Below, piece after piece: positions 1 to 11,567 of a stretch of 64,000 bases of DNA. This DNA comes from Qipengyuania flava (GTDB lineage: Bacteria; Pseudomonadota; Alphaproteobacteria; Sphingomonadales; Sphingomonadaceae): assembly GCF_011762005.1 (NCBI RefSeq), contig NZ_JAASQU010000001.1:744001-808000 (forward strand). Reading direction: 5' to 3'. The notes under the pieces are model-generated. The model ran no database searches and was not told the origin of the DNA. It worked only from the letters and a program-made list of their open reading frames with translations. How positions within the stretch are numbered: the first letter of the stretch is position 1; each line of letters begins with the position of its first letter. The position numbers and the translations under genes are program-made.

Positions 1-633
1 TGGCCAAGCTGGGCCTTCGAAAATCACGACGCGCCACGCGCAGTCAGTCGCTGGTGGAACGCCGCTCATCGCGACCGCGCGGCGCGGATGAAGATGACGC
101 TGCTCGCCTGCCTGCGCGGCAATATCATCCTCTATTATGGAGAAGAACTCGGGCTCACGCAGGTCGATATTCCCTTCGACCAGCTGCATGATCCCGAAGC
201 GATTGCCAATTGGCCGCTGACGCTCAGCCGCGATGGCGCACGCACGCCGATGCCTTGGGAAGCGGGCGCGCCCTATTGCGGCTTCACCAGCGGCATACCC
301 TGGCTGCCGCTTGGAGAAGATAACGTGACGCGCGCGGTCGAAACGCAGCATGACGACCACGGGTCGCTGCTGCATCACACGCGCGAGATGATTGCCATGC
401 GCAAGGCGCAGCCGGCGCTCACCCATGGTGCAGTCACGCACTGCGAGGCGCGCAGCGACTTGCTCGTGCTCGAACGGCAAGCCGAAGGCGAAACGGTGCG
501 TCTCTTCGTCAATCTGGGCGAAACGACATGCACACTCGATGGCGATGAAACCGCCGGCGAAATCATCGCCGCGGTGAACGGCGCCACGCCAGACGAACTT
601 CCTTCCCATGCAGCCCTGGTGGTGAAACCATGA
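1..633 (+). CDS. Alpha-glucosidase, GH13 family (C-terminal part, cut by window start)
   Basis: The reading frame is open from base 1, so the N-terminal half lies outside the window; 210 residues are visible. It begins with WPSWAFENHD, the conserved GH13 region around the transition-state-stabilising aspartate (NHD), and continues with GRDGARTPMPW-like sequence (here SRDGARTPMPW), typical of oligo-1,6-glucosidase/alpha-glucosidase enzymes that cleave short alpha-glucans. The last ~80 residues are the C-terminal beta domain. The stop overlaps the next start as ATGA, so it is translationally coupled to the GH97 glucosidase. The first methionine in the visible part is internal and is not the start. 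The family call is firm; whether it prefers alpha-1,4 or alpha-1,6 bonds cannot be read from this fragment. Confidence 0.9.
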   Translation, partial: WPSWAFENHDAPRAVSRWWNAAHRDRAARMKMTLLACLRGNIILYYGEELGLTQVDIPFDQLHDPEAIANWPLTLSRDGARTPMPWEAGAPYCGFTSGIPWLPLGEDNVTRAVETQHDDHGSLLHHTREMIAMRKAQPALTHGAVTHCEARSDLLVLERQAEGETVRLFVNLGETTCTLDGDETAGEIIAAVNGATPDELPSHAALVVKP

Positions 634-2666
634 ACATCCTCCGCGCCTTCGTCCCGCTAGCCTTCGCGATACTGGCCCCGACCACGGCCCATGCTGGCAG
701 CGTCGCATCCCCCGACGGGCGCATCGTGGCGACGCTGGACACCAGCGGCGAGGGAACCCCGACCTATTCGGTCAGCTTCGATGGCGAGCAGGTGATCGAT
801 CCTTCCGCGATCGGTTTCATCTTCACCGACAGCAACCCGATGCGGCGCGATTTCACCGTGCTCGAAGAAAAGACCGCCAGCGTGGATACGCGGTGGGAGC
901 AGCCTTGGGGTGAACGGCGCTTCGTCACTGACCGCCACAACGAACTGGCGGTGACTTTCCGCCAGCGCGATGCGGCCGCGCGCGAAATGACAGTGCGAAT
1001 GCGCGTGTTCGACGACGGGCTCGGTTTCCGCGTCGAGTTTCCCGAACAGGACGGCATGCCGGTGGCAAACATCGCCGAGGAACTGACCGAGTTCCGGATT
1101 GCCTCGGATGGCGAGGCATGGTCGATCCCCGCGGGCGACTGGAATCGCTACGAATATCTCTATGAGCGTACGCCGATCAGCGCGCTGTCCACCGTGCACA
1201 CGCCGGTCACGATGGTACTGGAGAACGGCACGCATATGTCGTTTCACGAAGCCGCCCTGGTCGACTACTCGGGAATGTGGCTGCGACGGATGGAAGGCAC
1301 GCGACTGCGCGCGCAGCTCAGCCCCAGCCCGCGCGGCCCCAAGGTCGTGCACAAGGGCGCGTTCAACACACCGTGGCGCACAATACAGATCGCCGATGGG
1401 CCCGCAGGCCTGTTCGAAAGCGCGCTGATTCTCAACCTCAACGAACCCAACGCCCTGGGCGATGTCAGCTGGGTAGTCCCACACAAATACATCGGCATCT
1501 GGTGGGAGATGCACCTCGATGAGAGCAGTTGGGCATCGGGCGAAAAACACGGCGCCACGACGGCAAACGCCAAACGCCATATCGATTTCGCCGCCGAGCA
1601 TGGTTTCCGTGGCGTGCTGATCGAAGGTTGGAACCTAGGCTGGGACGGCAATTGGTTCGGCAATGGCCGCGACTACGACTTTACCACCGCCTATCCCGAT
1701 TTCGACATCGCTGAAGTCGCTCGGTACGCGCGCCAGAAGGGCGTGCGCATCATCGGCCATCACGAAACGGGTGGCAATATCGATGTCTACGAGCGCCAGC
1801 TTGATGACGCGATGGCGCTCTATGGCAAACTCGGCATCGACGCGGTGAAGACCGGCTATGTCGCGGACGCCGGCGGGGTTATTTCGCGCGATGCCGATGG
1901 TAACGAAATCTTCGTCTGGCACGACGGGCAGGAACAGGTGAACCATCACCTGCGCGTCGTCGAAACCGCGGCCGCAAACCGGATTGCGGTCAATCCGCAC
2001 GAACCGGTGAAGGACACCGGACTGCGCCGGACCTATCCGAACTGGGTCAGCCGCGAAGGCGCGCGCGGGGGCGAATACGATGCCTGGGCCGAACCCAAGA
2101 ATGGCCCCGACCACGTTCCCGAACTGATCTTTACGCGCCTGCTTTCGGGGCCGATGGATTATACGCCAGGCGTCTTCTCACTCGAAGGCCGCGACGCCGT
2201 TGCGCCCGACATCCCCTCCACGCTGGCGCGCCAACTGGCTTTCTACATCGCGATCTATTCGCCGATCCAGATGGTGGCCGATCTGCCGGAGAACATCACG
2301 GCGTATCCGCAGGCGCTCGACTTCGTCAAACGGGTCGCGGTCGACTGGCACGACAGCCGCCTGCTCCAAGGGGCGGTGGGTGAATATGCCGTCATTGCGC
2401 GGCAGGTCCGCGACAGCGATGCATGGTTCATCGGTGGGGTGACCGACGAGACCCCGCGTCGTCCGAACATCGCACTCGACTTCCTGCCCGAAGGTCGCAC
2501 CTTCGTCGCGACCATCTGGGAGGACGGCGAACAGGCCGATGGTCTGGGCCACGATCGGCACGCGATGGATGTTCGCCAGGTGACCGTGCGGCACGGCGAC
2601 ACGCTCGACCTGCGCATGGCGCGCGCCGGGGGCTTCGCAGTCGAACTCATGCCCGCGGCCCAATAA
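630..2666 (+). CDS. GH97 family alpha-glucosidase, secreted
   Basis: 678 residues with an N-terminal signal peptide (hydrophobic core ending THAHA-like at about residue 22, sequence TTAHAG). Glycoside hydrolase family 97 (SusB type) releases glucose from alpha-glucans in the periplasm. The residues used by inverting GH97 enzymes appear to be present: Glu379 in HHETGG, Glu458 in NPHEPV and Glu482 in ARGGEYDAW. The last two are 24 residues apart, as in Bacteroides SusB (E508/E532, from memory). This argues for the inverting alpha-glucosidase subtype rather than the retaining alpha-galactosidase subtype. It overlaps the GH13 gene by ATGA, so both are co-translated. The following TonB receptor gene is convergent, with a hairpin between them. 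Confidence 0.93.
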   Translation: MNILRAFVPLAFAILAPTTAHAGSVASPDGRIVATLDTSGEGTPTYSVSFDGEQVIDPSAIGFIFTDSNPMRRDFTVLEEKTASVDTRWEQPWGERRFVTDRHNELAVTFRQRDAAAREMTVRMRVFDDGLGFRVEFPEQDGMPVANIAEELTEFRIASDGEAWSIPAGDWNRYEYLYERTPISALSTVHTPVTMVLENGTHMSFHEAALVDYSGMWLRRMEGTRLRAQLSPSPRGPKVVHKGAFNTPWRTIQIADGPAGLFESALILNLNEPNALGDVSWVVPHKYIGIWWEMHLDESSWASGEKHGATTANAKRHIDFAAEHGFRGVLIEGWNLGWDGNWFGNGRDYDFTTAYPDFDIAEVARYARQKGVRIIGHHETGGNIDVYERQLDDAMALYGKLGIDAVKTGYVADAGGVISRDADGNEIFVWHDGQEQVNHHLRVVETAAANRIAVNPHEPVKDTGLRRTYPNWVSREGARGGEYDAWAEPKNGPDHVPELIFTRLLSGPMDYTPGVFSLEGRDAVAPDIPSTLARQLAFYIAIYSPIQMVADLPENITAYPQALDFVKRVAVDWHDSRLLQGAVGEYAVIARQVRDSDAWFIGGVTDETPRRPNIALDFLPEGRTFVATIWEDGEQADGLGHDRHAMDVRQVTVRHGDTLDLRMARAGGFAVELMPAAQ

Positions 2667-2671
2667 GTCGA

Positions 2672-2692
2672 CAGGGGGCGCAATGCCCCCTG
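2672..2692. terminator. Hairpin between convergent GH97 and TonB receptor genes
   Basis: A perfect 8-bp GC-rich stem (CAGGGGGC/GCCCCCTG) with a 5-base loop sits six bases after the GH97 stop, in the 48-base gap between two convergent genes. There is no T-tract on either strand, so intrinsic termination is likely but not certain. It could serve both directions. Confidence 0.5.
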
Positions 2693-2714
2693 CTCCGCAA
2701 ACTAGCGATCGGAT

Positions 2715-4727
2715 CTAGAGGCCGACCTTCACCCCGGCCCAGACCGTGCGCGGCACGCCCAGGTCGATCGACCCGCTTTGGTTGCGCGTGACGATTGTCT
2801 CGTCGGTGAGGTTTTCGCCGCGCAGCACAAGCGCAATGTCGGGCGTCATCGGCACTTGGACGAAGGCGTCGAGTGTCGTGGCCGCTGGTAGGACATTGCT
2901 TTCCAAATCATCCTCGAACTGCGCGCCGACATGGCGCACGGTCGCCGACAGCAGCCAGTCGTCTGCCGGGGTCCATGATAGCGTCGCGCCACCCGTGAAC
3001 CGCGGCGTCTGCGACGGCCGGTTGCCGTCCAGCGCAACGGCAAAGCCAGATCCTTTTGCTTCGGCATCGGTCCACACTGCCGAGGCATCAAGCGAAAAGG
3101 CCCCCAGCGTTGCGCTCACAGATGCTTCCAGTCCCCGCGACTGGATCGCGTCGATATTGCGCCGCTGGCGCAGGTTCTCGGCGATTGTCACATTCGCGAC
3201 GGCGTTTTTCACGCGGTTGTCGAACGCGGTCAGCGACAGCGCTACAGCGGGGTTCGGGGTCAGTTCGATGCCGGCCTCGAAACCCTCCAGCCGTTCGTTC
3301 TCAAGCGCGGCATTGGCTTGAGTAACCACGGGGAAGACCACGAAAGGCCGATAGAGCTCATTGAGCGTGGGTAGGCGCAACCCGGAATAGGCGACCGCAC
3401 GCAGAGCCACGACATCGTTCGCGCGGTAAAGCACGCCGCCGCGAAACGAAGCGTCCCATCCGGCGCGGTCCGCAAAGCTGTCGGTCGAAAGCAGCTCACC
3501 GCTGGCATCCCGTTCGGTATAGAAACCGTCGCGAATGGTCCACCGGTCGAGCCGCGCGCCCAATGTCAGGACAAGGTCCCCCAGCGACCAGTCGTCCTCC
3601 ACGAACAATCCTAGGTCTGTGTTGGTCCCGCCGGCATTCCGCCGCGCGGTGACGTTGCCCGAGAAAGCACTTATTGCGGTCTCGAAGAGCTCACCTTCGG
3701 CGCGGCGAAAATCCATGCCGACCCGCAGGACATGGGCGTCCCCCACGGGCGGTCGCAGTTCGAGCTTGCCGCCCAGCCCGGTAGCCGGCGTATTGCGCTG
3801 GTCGAGCACAGGGACGAACCGCGTCGAACTAACCACGACATTGGTGAAATTGCGCGCCTGCAAATAGGCCAGCGCATCGAATTCCCATTCGCCGCGACCA
3901 ACCAGCCGCAGGCTCGCATCCTGCCCCTCGATGCTGTTGTCGGCTCCCTTGAAGCGCAGCATGCGTTCATCGCGATATGCCAGCCCGCGGACCTGCAATT
4001 CGATTTCGTCTGAGACGGGTGCGACGCCGCGGATCTGCGCCGACCAACCGTCGAACGCAGCCCGCGCGCTTAGCGGCACGCGGTCCGCCTCTGGCGTGGT
4101 GTAAAAGCCTTTGCCGCGATCCCACCGGCCCGACGCCACGAGAAAGCCGCTGCCCAGCCGTGCACCCGCACTACCCGACAGTTCGGTTTCCCCGCGATCG
4201 TTGACCAGGGCCTGACCGGCGAAACCGTCGAGCTGGTCGATTCCCGCGCTTTCCATCTCGATAGTGCCAGCCAGCGCACCCGCGCCGAAGGGCCCCGACC
4301 CGCCGCCGCGTGTCACGCGAATCTGCGAAAGCCGCTCGGGCGCGATGGCGCTGAACGGAATATAGCCGAAGAAGGGATCGCTCATCGGTACGCCGTCAAG
4401 CAACACCAGTGCGCGACTGGTGGCATTGCCGCCTAGCGCCCGCAGCGTGGCGCCCTGCGCGGAAGCGTTTGCCGATCTGCTGTCCGAGCGGCGGAATTGC
4501 TGGAATCCCGCGACCGAAGCCAGCGCATCCTCGATCCGCCCCGAAGGCACCGAGACCAGTTGCTCGCGATCGATGACCTGCTGGTCATAGGCGGGCGTCG
4601 CCGGAGTCTCGTCGAGCCCTTCGCCGGTAACCACGATGACCGGCGCTTTGGCTTCCTGTGCGGAAAGCGGGAGTGCGAGGGCGCAAGCAAGGGCCGTCCC
4701 GGCCAGCAGGGTGATCGATCTATTCAT
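2715..4727 (-). CDS. TonB-dependent outer-membrane receptor
   Basis: 670 residues with a signal peptide ending near LPLSAQ. A TonB-box-like segment (APVIVVTGE) follows the cleavage site. The plug domain follows ([16 protein letters not shown]..., [20 protein letters not shown]) and then a 22-strand-type barrel. Size and layout resemble the BtuB/CirA branch rather than the 900-1000-residue sugar receptors common in sphingomonads. The ligand therefore cannot be assigned from sequence, although the convergent glucosidases make a link to glucan uptake possible. The last residue is Leu (VWAGVKVGL) rather than the Phe or Trp usual at the end of barrel proteins. Start chosen at ATG 4727, with AGGGA about ten bases upstream. 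It is divergent from acs. Confidence 0.93.
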   Translation of the reverse strand: MNRSITLLAGTALACALALPLSAQEAKAPVIVVTGEGLDETPATPAYDQQVIDREQLVSVPSGRIEDALASVAGFQQFRRSDSRSANASAQGATLRALGGNATSRALVLLDGVPMSDPFFGYIPFSAIAPERLSQIRVTRGGGSGPFGAGALAGTIEMESAGIDQLDGFAGQALVNDRGETELSGSAGARLGSGFLVASGRWDRGKGFYTTPEADRVPLSARAAFDGWSAQIRGVAPVSDEIELQVRGLAYRDERMLRFKGADNSIEGQDASLRLVGRGEWEFDALAYLQARNFTNVVVSSTRFVPVLDQRNTPATGLGGKLELRPPVGDAHVLRVGMDFRRAEGELFETAISAFSGNVTARRNAGGTNTDLGLFVEDDWSLGDLVLTLGARLDRWTIRDGFYTERDASGELLSTDSFADRAGWDASFRGGVLYRANDVVALRAVAYSGLRLPTLNELYRPFVVFPVVTQANAALENERLEGFEAGIELTPNPAVALSLTAFDNRVKNAVANVTIAENLRQRRNIDAIQSRGLEASVSATLGAFSLDASAVWTDAEAKGSGFAVALDGNRPSQTPRFTGGATLSWTPADDWLLSATVRHVGAQFEDDLESNVLPAATTLDAFVQVPMTPDIALVLRGENLTDETIVTRNQSGSIDLGVPRTVWAGVKVGL

Positions 4728-4779
4728 GGCGGCGGTCCCTATCGCCTACGCTTCGCGATTGCGAGAGCCGACTAAGCGA

Positions 4780-4807
4780 TTGCAGCAGCGTGCCGAATGC
4801 CTAGAGT
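4780..4807 (+). promoter_or_regulatory. Candidate sigma-70 promoter of acs
   Basis: TTGCAG at 4780-4785 and TAGAGT at 4802-4807 are separated by 16 bases, in the divergent gap between the TonB receptor and acs. The predicted transcription start is about 20 bases before ATG 4834, leaving room for the GAGGAG ribosome site. Moderate match only. Confidence 0.35.
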
Positions 4808-4833
4808 TGCCCGTGGAAGAGGAGACAATCGGC

Positions 4834-6783
<1,950 letters not shown>

Positions 6784-6881
6784 TATCCTCCGATCGGACT
6801 TCGGGATTGGCCCAGTGTAGCATTATCGCGAGGTTAACCAGACCGGCCGGATAATTGCCGCATGACAGTGGACCGGCCAAT

Positions 6882-8081
6882 ATGTGGGTGATCAGGCAGT
6901 TTACCGCGCGCTCATTTCGCTCCGATTGGCGCAGCTATTTCCTGATCGGCTGCGTCATCGTGCTGGCGTTGCTGCTTGCGGGGGCAAGCTGGAGCGCATG
7001 GCGCTCCTCGGTCGAACGCGCCGCTGCCGAACAGCGGCAGGACCACACGCTGCAGGTCCTCATAGAAACCGACCGGCTGCGTTCTGCAGCGCTTCAGCAA
7101 ATTCGCGGTGGCAGGGGCTACCTGCTGACTGGCCGGCAAATGTTCCTCAGGCCGCATATATCGGGGAAACGGCAAGCGGAGATGGCGCATGCCCGACTCG
7201 CCAGCCTGTTGGCTGACAATCCCCAACAGGTCCTGCGGGTGAAGGCTCTCGGCACGGACCTCGCTCACCTCCGACTGGTGGTGGACTCGATGGTCGCGCG
7301 CGCGAGCGAGGGCAGCCAGGCCGATGCGCTGCAACTCATGCGCAGCGGCAGCGATCGCGATGCTATCGAGGGAATCATGCGTACGCTGGACGACTTGCAG
7401 GCCAGCGAACGCGCGGAGCTGGCGCAGCGCACCGCGACGGCAAAGCACCGCGCCATCGCCAACGAACGCTACCAATACCTGCTCGCGGCAATCGGCTTGC
7501 TGCTGCTCGCACTGTCGATCGTCACCACCATCTATGTTCGAAGGGCGCTCGAACGCGAGCGTCTGGCTCGCCGCGAAATGCAGCACTTCGCCATGACCGA
7601 TGCCCTCACCGCGTTGCCCAACCGGCGTTCCTTCATGAAGGAACTCGATCGCGCGATAGAGCGGGCGCAGGCAAAACCAGACCGGACCTTGAGCCTGGCG
7701 ATCTTCGATATCGACCATTTCAAGCGCATCAACGACCGCTTCGGACACCCGGCGGGCGACGCAGTGATCAAGGACGTCGGCAAACGCGCCAAACAGGCCC
7801 TACGCAAGCGCGATCTGGTCGGCCGGATAGGTGGAGAGGAATTCGGCGTAATCCTTCCCAAAGCCAATCTCGCTGCAGCGACTGCGATATGCGAGAGGTT
7901 GCGGCAGGCGATCGCGGGCAATCCGGTGGTCCGCGAAGACGCAATCATCGCCTTTACCGCCAGCATCGGGATTGCCGAGTTCCAAGCGGGCGACGAAGCC
8001 GACCATTTGCTCACGCGCGCCGATGTCGCGCTGTACGATGCGAAGACTGGCGGACGGAACCAGGTGCGCACGGGCATCTGA
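6882..8081 (+). CDS. Membrane diguanylate cyclase, CHASE3-GGDEF
   Basis: 399 residues from ATG 6882; an in-frame TTG at 6855 would add nine residues. A first membrane helix (about 20-40) is followed by a periplasmic CHASE3-type helical sensor (about 45-185, with an LRSAALQQIRGGRGYLLTG-like signature) and a second helix (about 200-220). The GGDEF domain starts at about residue 240. The active site GGEEF is intact at 317-321. RKRD at 308-311, five residues upstream, is an intact RxxD inhibitory site, so c-di-GMP feedback inhibition is expected. The substrate-binding region FDIDHFKRINDRFGH is also normal. It should make c-di-GMP in response to an unknown periplasmic signal. Upstream of it lie a GGTTAACC palindrome and a repeated GACCGGCC. 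Confidence 0.92.
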   Translation: MWVIRQFTARSFRSDWRSYFLIGCVIVLALLLAGASWSAWRSSVERAAAEQRQDHTLQVLIETDRLRSAALQQIRGGRGYLLTGRQMFLRPHISGKRQAEMAHARLASLLADNPQQVLRVKALGTDLAHLRLVVDSMVARASEGSQADALQLMRSGSDRDAIEGIMRTLDDLQASERAELAQRTATAKHRAIANERYQYLLAAIGLLLLALSIVTTIYVRRALERERLARREMQHFAMTDALTALPNRRSFMKELDRAIERAQAKPDRTLSLAIFDIDHFKRINDRFGHPAGDAVIKDVGKRAKQALRKRDLVGRIGGEEFGVILPKANLAAATAICERLRQAIAGNPVVREDAIIAFTASIGIAEFQAGDEADHLLTRADVALYDAKTGGRNQVRTGI

Positions 8082-8085
8082 AACC

Positions 8086-8115
8086 TTGCAAAACCGGTCT
8101 GGCACAGCCTAGGCC
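8086..8115 (+). promoter_or_regulatory. Candidate promoter of the phosphatase gene, possibly leaderless
   Basis: TTGCAA at 8086-8091 and TAGGCC at 8110-8115 (18-base spacer; CTAGGC at 8109 gives 17). The expected start of transcription, about seven bases after the -10 element, coincides with ATG 8122, so the mRNA may have no leader. Confidence 0.35.
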
Positions 8116-8121
8116 CGAGGC

Positions 8122-8595
8122 ATGGCCAAACCCAGCATTCTGTTCGTCTGCCTCGGCAATATCTGCCGCTCGCCCCTTGCCGAAGCGGCTTTTCGCCAAG
8201 CCGCGGCGGAAGCCGGTTTTGCGGCCGAGATCGATAGCGCAGGCACTGCCGATTATCATGTCGGCGAAGCCCCCGACCCTCGCACCATAGCCGAAGCGCA
8301 GCGTCGCGGTATCGACGTGTCGGGCTACCGCGGCCGGCAACTCGTGCCGGACGACTTCCATCGGTTCGACTACATCCTCGGAATGGACCGCTCGAACATG
8401 GCCAATATCGCGCGCGTCGATCCGGGGGACGGCAAGGCGAAAACCGCGATGCTGCTCGACATCGTACCGGGCCAGAAGGGCCGCGAGGTCGCCGATCCGT
8501 GGTTTGGCGAAGAGGATGGCTTTGCCGTGACCTGGCATGAAGTCGACGCGGGCGCGCGCGCATTGCTCGCGGTGCTGCTCGATGAGTACGGCTGA
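8122..8595 (+). CDS. Low-molecular-weight protein-tyrosine phosphatase
   Basis: 157 residues, the normal length for the family. The signature loop CLGNICRS places the nucleophile at Cys10 and the phosphate-binding arginine at Arg16 (CX5R). The general-acid aspartate is in VADPWFG. It hydrolyses phosphotyrosine on proteins, often tyrosine autokinases of exopolysaccharide systems; no such kinase is in this window, so the partner is unknown. Its last 14 bases overlap the following kinase-like gene, implying co-translation. Sequence before the ATG offers only GAGG four bases away, too close for a good ribosome site, which fits the leaderless reading of its promoter. Confidence 0.92.
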   Translation: MAKPSILFVCLGNICRSPLAEAAFRQAAAEAGFAAEIDSAGTADYHVGEAPDPRTIAEAQRRGIDVSGYRGRQLVPDDFHRFDYILGMDRSNMANIARVDPGDGKAKTAMLLDIVPGQKGREVADPWFGEEDGFAVTWHEVDAGARALLAVLLDEYG

Positions 8596-9388
8596 GGCCA
8601 AACTCGCCGAATTATGCGGCGCGCAGATCGTCGCGCGCGAACCGTTGGCGGGGGGCGACATATCCGGAGCCAGCCGGATAGCGCTGGCTGATGGAAGGAC
8701 CGTCATCGCCAAACGCGGCCCGGTGGTGGCCCGTGAAGCGCGCATGCTCGCAGCGATCCGCACGCTCGGAGCCCCGGCCCCGGCGGTAATCGGACAGGCA
8801 GACGATTGGCTGGTACTGGAAGATGTCGGCCCTTCGCGGCCCTTCGACGCGCGCGCCTGGGAGGAAATTCCGCAGGCGCTCGAACCGCTGCGTTCGGCCG
8901 ATCAGGACGAAACCTATGGCTGGCCCGAAGACTACGCTTTGCGCGATGTAACCGTATCCAATACACGCACCACCGACTGGGCCGCCTTCTGGCGCGACAA
9001 CCGGCTCGTGTGCCACTGCCCCGGTCTCGCACCGGCTCTGGCACGACGGGTCGAAGCGCTGACCGTCAAGCTTGCCGACATCATTCCGGCGAGTCCGCCG
9101 GCTGCGCTTGTTCATGGCGATCTTTGGGGAGGAAATGTGGTCTGGAACGGCGAGCGCGCCTCGCTGATCGATCCTTGTGCCTATTACGGTGACCGCGAGG
9201 TCGATGTGGCAGCGATGACGGTGTTCGACGCGCCGCCCGAGGCGTTCTTCGATCGTCTCGAGCTGTCGCCCGGCTGGCGCGCACGCCTTCCCGTCTATCG
9301 CCTGTGGATGTGGTTGACGCATGTACGCCTGTTCGGCGAAAGTTATCGTCCAGCGGCAGAGGCCGACCTCGATCGTCTGGGTTTCTAG
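8582..9388 (+). CDS. Fructosamine kinase family protein
   Basis: 268 residues from ATG 8582. Fructosamine-3-kinase relatives phosphorylate sugar adducts on proteins or amines so that they fall off (deglycation). The kinase-like fold shows HGDLWGGNVVW (catalytic-loop aspartate and asparagine) and LIDPCAYYGDREVD (metal-binding aspartate plus the family's YGDREvD string). The frame is open further upstream to 8537, but that would extend the overlap with the phosphatase; ATG 8582 gives a 14-base overlap and starts just before the conserved N-terminal region. It ends convergent with recG, the two stop codons sharing three bases. Family call firm; substrate not determinable. Confidence 0.85.
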   Translation: MSTAEAKLAELCGAQIVAREPLAGGDISGASRIALADGRTVIAKRGPVVAREARMLAAIRTLGAPAPAVIGQADDWLVLEDVGPSRPFDARAWEEIPQALEPLRSADQDETYGWPEDYALRDVTVSNTRTTDWAAFWRDNRLVCHCPGLAPALARRVEALTVKLADIIPASPPAALVHGDLWGGNVVWNGERASLIDPCAYYGDREVDVAAMTVFDAPPEAFFDRLELSPGWRARLPVYRLWMWLTHVRLFGESYRPAAEADLDRLGF

Positions 9389-11454
9389 CCCCCGCGCAGG
9401 GTCTTCACGCCGAAATCGCGTTCGAACAGATAGAGCAGCACGCGCGCGGCTTCGCCTCGCTTGCCTTCCAGCCCGCCATCACGCTCCATCAGCAAACGCG
9501 CATCGTCGTAGGCCTTGGGCAGCAATTCGGTGATCTGTTCGAGCGAAGCGACAGTGAACGGTGTGTCGCCGGACTGGCGCGTGCCCAGCAATTCCCCACC
9601 GCCCCGGAGGCGCAAATCCTCTTCTGCAAGCAGGAAACCATCCTGCGTCTGGCGCATCAATTTGAGCCGTTCCTGCGCCGTTTCGGACAGCGTCTCGCCA
9701 TGCAGCAGGACGCAGAAGGACTTCTGGCTGCCCCGCCCTACCCGGCCGCGAAGCTGGTGCAATTGCGCCAAACCGAACCGCTCCGCCTGTTCGATGACCA
9801 TCAGCGTGGCATTGGGCACATCGACCCCGACTTCGATCACCGTGGTCGCGACCAGCAATTTTGCGTCTCCGCGCGCGAAACGCTCCATCGCCGCATCCTT
9901 GAGTTCGCCCGCGAGCTGCCCATGGACCATCACGACATCGTCGCCGAAGCGCTCGTGCAGTGCCGCGTAGCGCGCTTCGGCAGCGGCGATGTCCTCGGGT
10001 CCGTCCATTTCGCGGACCATGGGGCAAACCCAATAGGCTTGCCGGCCCTCGGCGACCTGCGCAGCCAGTCGCTCGACGAGTGCCCCGAGCTTGTCCTGCC
10101 CCAACACCACCGTGTCGATAGCCTGCCGCCCGGGCGGCAATTCGTCCAGCTTGCTCACATCGAGTTCGCCATATTGTGCGAGCGTCAGCGTGCGCGGGAT
10201 CGGGGTAGCCGTCATCGCCAGCACATGCGGCGCGCGCTTACCCTTGCTCGCCAGCATCAGCCGCTGGCCCACACCAAAGCGATGCTGTTCGTCGATCACC
10301 ACCGTGGCAAGATTGCGGTAAGCGACCTTGTCCTGGAAAATCGCATGAGTGCCGACGACAATGTCGATGCTGCCATCGAGAAGCCCCATCAGCGTCGCTT
10401 CGCGCGCCCGGCCCTTGTCACGCCCGGTCAGCAGCGCGACGCGCGCGCCGGTCGGCTCCGCCATGCGACGCAAGCTTTCGAAGTGCTGACGCGCGAGGAT
10501 TTCGGTTGGCGCCAGCAATGCCGCTTGAGTCCCGGCTTCGACCGCGATCAGCATCGCTTGGAGCGCGACCACGGTCTTGCCCGCCCCGACGTCGCCCTGC
10601 AGCAGGCGCAGCATCGGCGCTTCCTGCGCCATGTCGCTTTCGACCTCGGCAATCGAGCGCTTCTGCGCACCGGTAAGCGGGAACGGCAGGTCGAGCCGAC
10701 TGCGATAGCTGCCGTCGCCCTTGAGCGGCTGCCCCTTGCGTTTGCGATTGTCCGCACGCACCAGCATCAACGCGAGGCTGTTGGCAAGGAGTTCGTCATA
10801 GGCCAGCCGATCGCGCGCATCCCGGTGGTCCGCCTTGTGCGCCTGTCCGATCGCTTCGCGCCATGACGGCCAGTCATGCTTTGCGCGCTGGCTTCCCTCG
10901 ATCCATTCGGGCAATTCGGGTGCCTTGCCCAGTGCCTGCGCAATCAGCCCCGCCAAGCGCGGCTGCGTGAGCCCTTCGGACAGCCGGTAAACCGGCTCGC
11001 ACAAACGTTGCAACGTGTCGCCGCCTTCCTCCACCACATGGTCGGGATGGACGATCTGCAGCATGTCGCCGAACCGTTCGAGCTTTCCCGCCACCCAGCG
11101 CGTTTCGCCTACGGGAAGTTGTTTCTTCGCAGTATAGGACGCGCGTCCAAAATAGGTCAGCGCCAGGACATTGCCGAGTGTGTCCTGTGCCAGCACGCGG
11201 TATGGCGCTCGCGGGCTTCGGCCGCCGCGATGCTCGGTGACGGTCAGCCTGATGACGATCTGCTCGCCCTCGCCAACCTCGTCCGCATTGTCCACCGCGC
11301 GCCGCGTGACGAACCGCTCGGGCAAATGATAAGCTAGGTCGCGCACCCGTGTGAGGCCGAGCCGATCCAATGGCTTTTTCAGTTTGGGCCCAACGCCGTC
11401 GAGTGTCTCCGTCTCGGCAAACAGCGGATTGAGAATGTCCGGGCGCATAGCCAT
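9385..11454 (-). CDS. recG: ATP-dependent DNA helicase RecG
   Basis: 689 residues, the normal RecG length. It remodels stalled replication forks and Holliday junctions. An N-terminal wedge/OB domain (about 60-170) is followed by a superfamily 2 helicase core with Walker A GDVGAGKT, Walker B DEQHRFG (the RecG/Mfd variant of DEAH) and motif III TATPIPRT. The C-terminal helicase lobe includes QLRGRVGRG. Two start codons lie at the end (MAMRP); either is possible. The gene stands alone between convergent and divergent neighbours; SdhE is divergently transcribed. Confidence 0.97.
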   Translation of the reverse strand: MAMRPDILNPLFAETETLDGVGPKLKKPLDRLGLTRVRDLAYHLPERFVTRRAVDNADEVGEGEQIVIRLTVTEHRGGRSPRAPYRVLAQDTLGNVLALTYFGRASYTAKKQLPVGETRWVAGKLERFGDMLQIVHPDHVVEEGGDTLQRLCEPVYRLSEGLTQPRLAGLIAQALGKAPELPEWIEGSQRAKHDWPSWREAIGQAHKADHRDARDRLAYDELLANSLALMLVRADNRKRKGQPLKGDGSYRSRLDLPFPLTGAQKRSIAEVESDMAQEAPMLRLLQGDVGAGKTVVALQAMLIAVEAGTQAALLAPTEILARQHFESLRRMAEPTGARVALLTGRDKGRAREATLMGLLDGSIDIVVGTHAIFQDKVAYRNLATVVIDEQHRFGVGQRLMLASKGKRAPHVLAMTATPIPRTLTLAQYGELDVSKLDELPPGRQAIDTVVLGQDKLGALVERLAAQVAEGRQAYWVCPMVREMDGPEDIAAAEARYAALHERFGDDVVMVHGQLAGELKDAAMERFARGDAKLLVATTVIEVGVDVPNATLMVIEQAERFGLAQLHQLRGRVGRGSQKSFCVLLHGETLSETAQERLKLMRQTQDGFLLAEEDLRLRGGGELLGTRQSGDTPFTVASLEQITELLPKAYDDARLLMERDGGLEGKRGEAARVLLYLFERDFGVKTLRGG

Positions 11455-11567
11455 CCCCTAGACCAACGAAAAACGTGCCGTCACCCCTCCACGGGCGGGG
11501 GTACGGATAAGCTGTCGATATCGCTCGCAGGGTACGTTTGAACGGTAGAGATTCGCCGGATGAGTGA

